This document shows positions 59,763 to 64,000 of a stretch of 64,000 bases of DNA, piece after piece (the first letter of the stretch is position 1; each line of letters begins with the position of its first letter). Under the pieces are notes generated by a model. That model saw nothing but the letters and a program-made list of their open reading frames with translations. It was not told where the DNA came from and did no database searches. The DNA lies in the NCBI GenBank assembly GCA_036346255.1, contig CM070629.1, positions 54,930,916 through 54,994,915 on the forward strand. The letters are read 5' to 3'. A program made the position numbers and the translations under genes. The DNA is from Ampelocalamus luodianensis. Taxonomy: Eukaryota > Streptophyta > Magnoliopsida > Poales > Poaceae.

Positions 59763-60075
59763 CTATCACAGACGGTTCTTTACTAAAACCGTCTTTGATA
59801 AGTAATCATAGACGGCTCTATCTAATAACCAAATGCGTGATACGCCCATATCACGAGCAGCGTATTTAAACCGCTCGTGATAAACTCATATCACGAGCGG
59901 TTTGTGTATTAAACCGCTCGTGATTAGCTTTATCACGATTGGTTTTGTCGGGATATCACGACGGTTATCAAATAGAACCGCTCGAGATAATCTCATATCA
60001 CGACGGTTCTATTATAGAACCGTCGTGATTCATTATCACTGACGGTTATATTATAGAACCGTCTGTGATAGATCC
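59763..60075. repeat. Internal subterminal-type GACGGTT array of the CACTA element
   Basis: About eleven units of TATCACAGACGG, ATCACGAGCGGTTT and AACCGTCGTGAT in facing pairs, the same unit types as in the terminal array. It lies between the two transposase genes, and no TIR (CTGTAGTAGTG) was found at its right edge (60075-60140), so it does not simply end an element. Confidence 0.88.
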
Positions 60076-60519
60076 AGACAATTATCAAATACAATGAACC
60101 TGGTGACAACTATATATGAATTACAATGAACATCCACATTCACATCAATATCCACATATATGAGAGATGACAAAACTCGTGACAAGTATATATGAAGACA
60201 AGCTCATAACACATTTTACTTCAAAACCAATTGTCTGGTTCGATGAACGCCCACATTGACATCAATATCAAAATATATGAGAGATTACAAGTCCATAACA
60301 CATGATGTTATAGAATAAATTAATTACAATGGATTAAAATCTTAATGAAAATATAGCCCTTCATGATGATCGGCGCGCATATAGCTAGCTTCCTCATCGG
60401 GTTCTTCGTCGAGCTCGATGCCATCTCCGAAAGGAGGCAACTCGTCAAATTGATTGTATTCTTCCTCGCCCACTACATTCTCAACTCCGACAATCCTTCT
60501 TTTCCATGAAGAACTACGT

Positions 60520-63500
60520 GGCGTTTCTTATTTGCCGGTCGGTTACATAGAATACTTGAACAACTTGATTAGCCAAGACAAATGGTTCGTCTTTGTATCC
60601 GACACGCTCAAGGTCCACTGTAGTGACGCCGCATTTGTCAACCTTCACTGTGGGAGATGGACCCAACGGCACCGAAATAGGGGATCTTGAAAAGCACGTA
60701 GTCGAGCTCCCATATCTCCTCTATTTGCCCATAGTACGAGCTCCTCACCCATCAGATCGAATGCATCTATGCGGACACCGCTGTTTTGGATGTGCTCTTC
60801 CTATCCCGAAATCGTCGATAAAATGTGTACCCATTTATGTCATATCCTTGCCATGTGACAATTGTAAATTGTGGCCCTTGTGCCAACCATAGCAATGTAT
60901 CATCACTTGATGACCTCCCGTGATTCGCACCTTTAACCATCCGTTGAACCGCGGTTGTGCTTTCTCATGATCCAAACCTCCGACCGGTTTGGATTTTGTT
61001 GGCGTACCATGTCTTTGTGCTCGTCGATGTACGGGACACTTGGTCATGTGTTGCAAGACCATGAAATGGGCTTGAGCGTATGTATCCGGATCGGAGTGAT
61101 TGATTTCCTTCCGATGGTCCCGATACCATCAAGTCTCCCTCATGACGAAAGAGGCACACCTATCGGATCCACGAGCCATATAGTCGACACGTAACTCAAT
61201 GACCTCTTCCGTTGCATAACCTTCGATGATGTCGCCTCCGGTCGAGATTGATTCCGCACGTAGGACTTGAGAATTCCCATGTACCTCTCGAACGGGTACA
61301 TATAACGAGGAACACAGGTCGCATATCTTTATCTCTTTCACAAGGTGAACAATGAGATGGACCATGATATCGAAAAATGACGGAGGGAAATACATCTCAA
61401 GATGACATAGAGTCGTCACCACCTCGGCTGTGTAGAGCATCTAGTCCTTGGGGATCGATGACCTTCGAGCAATTGAGTTGAAGAAATAACACACCTCAAG
61501 ATTGCTACTCGGACCTTGTTCGGCAAGATACTCCTAATTGCAACAGGAAGCATTTGTGTCATCAACACATGACAATCATGCGACTTCATACCAATTAATT
61601 TCAAATCTTGCATAGAAACAAGTTTCTTAATGTTAGCAGAGTAACCAGACGGACTTTCACACCATGCAAGCTCGCACGATTCATATCTCGGCCTTGGACA
61701 GAGTGTAGCAAGTGGTGGGAGGTACGTTAAATCTGTATCGATCTCTTGCGGTGCTAACTCGGTCCTTATGTTCATATCGACCAAGTCTCTCCGTGCGTTA
61801 ACACCATCCTTTGTTTTGCCACTAATGTTCAAGAAGAGACCAATCAAGCTATCACATACATTCTTCTCCACATGCATGACGTCGATGCGATGGCGAACTT
61901 CTAAGTGCTCCCAATAAGGCAAGTCCCAAAAATTGACCGCTTCTTCGGATGTTCTTCCGACGGGTTCTTAATTGACGCCCTTCCCAAGCACAACATCGAT
62001 ATCCTTAACCATATCATAGACATCTTTCCTCTAAAAGCCCTTGAGTGAACCGTCCTCCTTATTTCCGTCGAATTGTTTCTTCATCTTCCGGTATGGGTGA
62101 CTCACGGGAAGGAACCTACGGTGACGCAGCGATATACGCTTTTGCGTGAGTTGTTTAGCCATATACTCTCTGTAGCATCTAAGCGGTGCGGACAAGCTTT
62201 GGCTCCTTTTGTACTGAAGCCAGACAGTTACCAGGCGGGAAAATCATTGATGGTGCGAGAACAACATGGCGTGTAAAGTGAAGTTCTCTCGCTTGTACGC
62301 ATCCCATACTGCACCCTTCGCTCCACAGTGTCACAAGATCTTCCAAAGAATGGTGCTAGGTACACATCAATATCATTCCCGTGTTGTTTCGCCCTTGGAT
62401 AAGTAGTGACATCAAAATGTACTTCCGCTTCATACACGACCAAGGAGGAAGGTTGTACATGCATAGATTCACGGGCCAGTGCTATGTCGATCGCTCATGT
62501 TACCGAAAGGATTCATTCCATCCGTACTCAACCCTAACCTTATGTTCCTTGGTTACGCACCGAACTCTTGAACCTCCGATCGAAGTTTCTCCACCGAGCG
62601 TAATCAGCAGGTGTCTTAGCTTTCCATCTTTCTTACGGTCCTCTCGAGTGCCAACGCACCAATCTTACCTCTTTTGAGTTCGCAAATAAACGCTTCAAAC
62701 GTGGGATCACAGCGAGATACCACAACATCTTAGCAGAGGTCCTTGCTTCAACCTAGAAGTATTCGACGCTTGTATCGGGATGCTTTGCACGCGGGACATA
62801 CATGCATGTCTGCATACTCTTTACGGTAGAGGATACAATCGTTCGGACATGCATGTATTCTTTCTACTTCCATTCCCAATGGACAAAGAACCTTCTTTGC
62901 TTGGTAGGTGGTGTTGGGCAACACGTTTCCCTCCGGAAGAATGTCCGCTAGGAGACCTAACAACGCCGTGAAACTCTTATCGGACCAACCATTGATTGCT
63001 TTTTAATTTAAGCAGTTCAATCACGGTTGACAACCTTGTATATTCCGGCTTGCAGCCAGGGAACAAAGGTCTCACCGAGTCCTCCATTAAGTGCTCGAAT
63101 TTACAAAACTCTCTCTCACTGTAGTTCTCTTCTGCATCGCGTAGCATCTGATCCAGATTGTTATCGTGTGACCTATCCTCATCAAAAGCATATCTACATC
63201 CGCATATCGTTGACATCCGGCATATCGTTGACTTCCTCGACGATGTCGTTATTACTAACTTCATGTCGCTCTTCACCGTGGATTGGTCCAACATGTATAC
63301 CCTTTTTGAAACCCTTCGAATCAAGTGTGCTTCTATCTCGCGCCGAGTTGGTAAACATCTTGATTATCGCAATCAATGCATGGACAAGTACATATATTTT
63401 ATCCCTTTTTCAACATATCTCGCTCGCGGCTCTTCTAAAAGCAACCACGCCATTAATGTACTCTTGACTCACACGGTTCACACCATACATCCAGTTTGGT

Positions 63501-63520
63501 CCATCTACGCTACACATGTA
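60520..63520 (-). pseudogene. TNP2 transposase of the CACTA element, frameshifted
   Basis: From the right, minus-strand segments follow the TNP2 order: NWMYGVNRVSQEYINGVVAF (about 63480-63420); IRSHL-region equivalent with SKGFKKGIHVGPIHGEERHE (63270-63320); EHLMEDSVRPLFPGCKPEYT (63040-63100); CPLGMEVERIHACPNDCILY (62810-62890); TINDFPAW at 62228-62250; HRIDVMHVEKNVCDSLIGLF, PSGYSANIKKLVSMQDLKLI and GMKSHDCHVLMTQMLPVAIR (61500-61922); and a DUF4216-type C-terminus with RFNGWLKVRI (60930) and VDKCGVTTVDLERVGYKDEP (60560-60620). The transposase would cut the CACTA ends. Frequent small frameshifts make it inactive as read. Confidence 0.88.
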
Positions 63521-63794
63521 ACAAAATATATAGTGTCAAATTAGATTAATAAAATCTCTCTCAACCGCTCTCTCTCTCCATTTCCTTCCCCTCACGAAAC
63601 TTTAATATTATTCCAACTACCAAATGAAAAATATTATTCTATTCCCTTACATCGGATACAAAAGTTTACTCCCATGCGACTTTATACACGCGATGCTTAG
63701 CATATTCTACCATATCTCGATTGGGTTATAAAGAATGTTACCCTCGTAGCTCACTTACGAAAATACCAAATCGATCTATTCCGATTGTTGTCTC

Positions 63795-63905
63795 CTCCCT
63801 TTCTCCTCTCCTTCTCCCTCCCTTTCTCCTCTCTTTCTCTTCTCCTTCCCTTTCTCCTCTCCTTCTCCCTCCCTTTCTCCTCTCCTTCTCCTCCCTCTCT
63901 CTCTG
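63795..63905. repeat. Polypyrimidine (TCTCCTCTCCTTC)n tract
   Basis: Over 100 bp of almost pure C/T with a CCTTTCTCCTCT period. On the minus strand it is a polypurine stretch between the TATA box and the TNP2 start, so probably 5' UTR. Confidence 0.9.
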
Positions 63906-63970
63906 CCGTGCGCAGCAGATGGGTTTTTATCGGGTGGCGGCTCAAATGGGAATGGGCGGGGTACTCAAGG

Positions 63971-63980
63971 TATTTATAGC
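63971..63980 (-). promoter_or_regulatory. TATA box of the TNP2 transcript
   Basis: The minus strand reads GCTATAAATA about 9 bp from the first subterminal unit (ATCACTGACGGT at the window end), the expected promoter position for a CACTA transposase gene. Confidence 0.6.
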
Positions 63981-64000
63981 GCGAGGATATCACTGACGGT

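Larger units (their letters stand above)
54688..64000 (-). mobile_element. CACTA (En/Spm-like) transposon, truncated by the window end
   Basis: The left terminus reads CACTACTACAGAAAAAGTC, the CACTA signature, and is followed at once by an array of GACGGTT/AACCGTC units. Two minus-strand coding regions follow: a Transposase_24/Ptta-like gene (55980-58340) and a TNP2 transposase gene (60500-63520). The window ends in ATCACTGACGGT, the start of the opposite subterminal array, so the element's 5' end lies just beyond. The 3-bp target duplication on the left would be TTC. Total length is at least 9.3 kb. Confidence 0.9.

Noticed and set aside
60075..60140. Right TIR of a smaller CACTA element ending at the internal array
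   Set aside because: No complement of CACTACTACAG is present there; only unrelated AT-rich sequence follows.

Overview
This window is plant nuclear DNA from a grass, most likely rice or a close Oryza relative. The signs are split genes with canonical GT-AG introns, GC-rich first exons, nested LTR retrotransposons, hAT-type MITEs with 8-bp target duplications, and a CACTA element with grass-type GACGGTT subterminal repeats. No prokaryotic genes, CRISPR arrays or recognisable tRNA/rRNA genes were seen.

Layout. 1-12460 is a retrotransposon nest. The 5' LTR (about 2.95 kb) of a minus-strand Ty3/gypsy element is split by a Copia solo LTR (3374-4681, TSD CGTCG) and by a Tekay/Del-like gypsy element (5207-12290, TSD GGAAG) that has lost pol and most of one LTR. 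12461-17290 is gene-poor, with a hAT transposase tail, AT-rich microsatellites and a 577-bp hAT-like MITE. 17290-30851 is a second nest: a LINE-like zf-RVT/RNase H relic is split by Copia-A, which carries a young Copia-B (TSD GAGAT) and a 751-bp hAT-type element (TSD CCTGACAC). One Copia-A LTR end has been locally inverted together with its TSD and a few LINE codons. 31126-32030 holds another hAT relic between direct repeats.

The gene island is 32905-51742. On the minus strand lie a C-4 methylsterol oxidase of the SMO2 type (7 coding exons, 266 aa) and, behind it, a COX VIIa-like mitochondrial gene with an in-frame TAG. On the plus strand is a MATH-BTB (BPM) CUL3 adaptor gene (4 exons, 396 aa), which probably shares a divergent promoter region with the COX VIIa-like gene. 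Convergent to BPM on the minus strand is a LONESOME HIGHWAY-like bHLH gene (10 exons, 685 aa). All introns were placed by hand from splice sites, and the reading frames close exactly. hAT-type elements sit in the SMO2 intron, the COX VIIa-like 5' intron and the BPM 3' region. BPM intron 3 contains minisatellites and an odd interleaved duplication.

54688-64000 is a large CACTA (En/Spm-like) element, minus orientation, truncated by the window end. It has the left TIR and subterminal array, a second gene (Transposase_24/Ptta-like with a possible Ulp1-like tail), an internal subterminal-type array, and a decayed TNP2 transposase gene.

The observations most worth checking are the interleaved duplication in BPM intron 3, the His-to-Asn change in a conserved SMO motif, the stop codon in the otherwise spliceable COX VIIa-like gene, the LTR-end inversion, and the internal subterminal array in the CACTA element. 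I found no convincing wholly new system.
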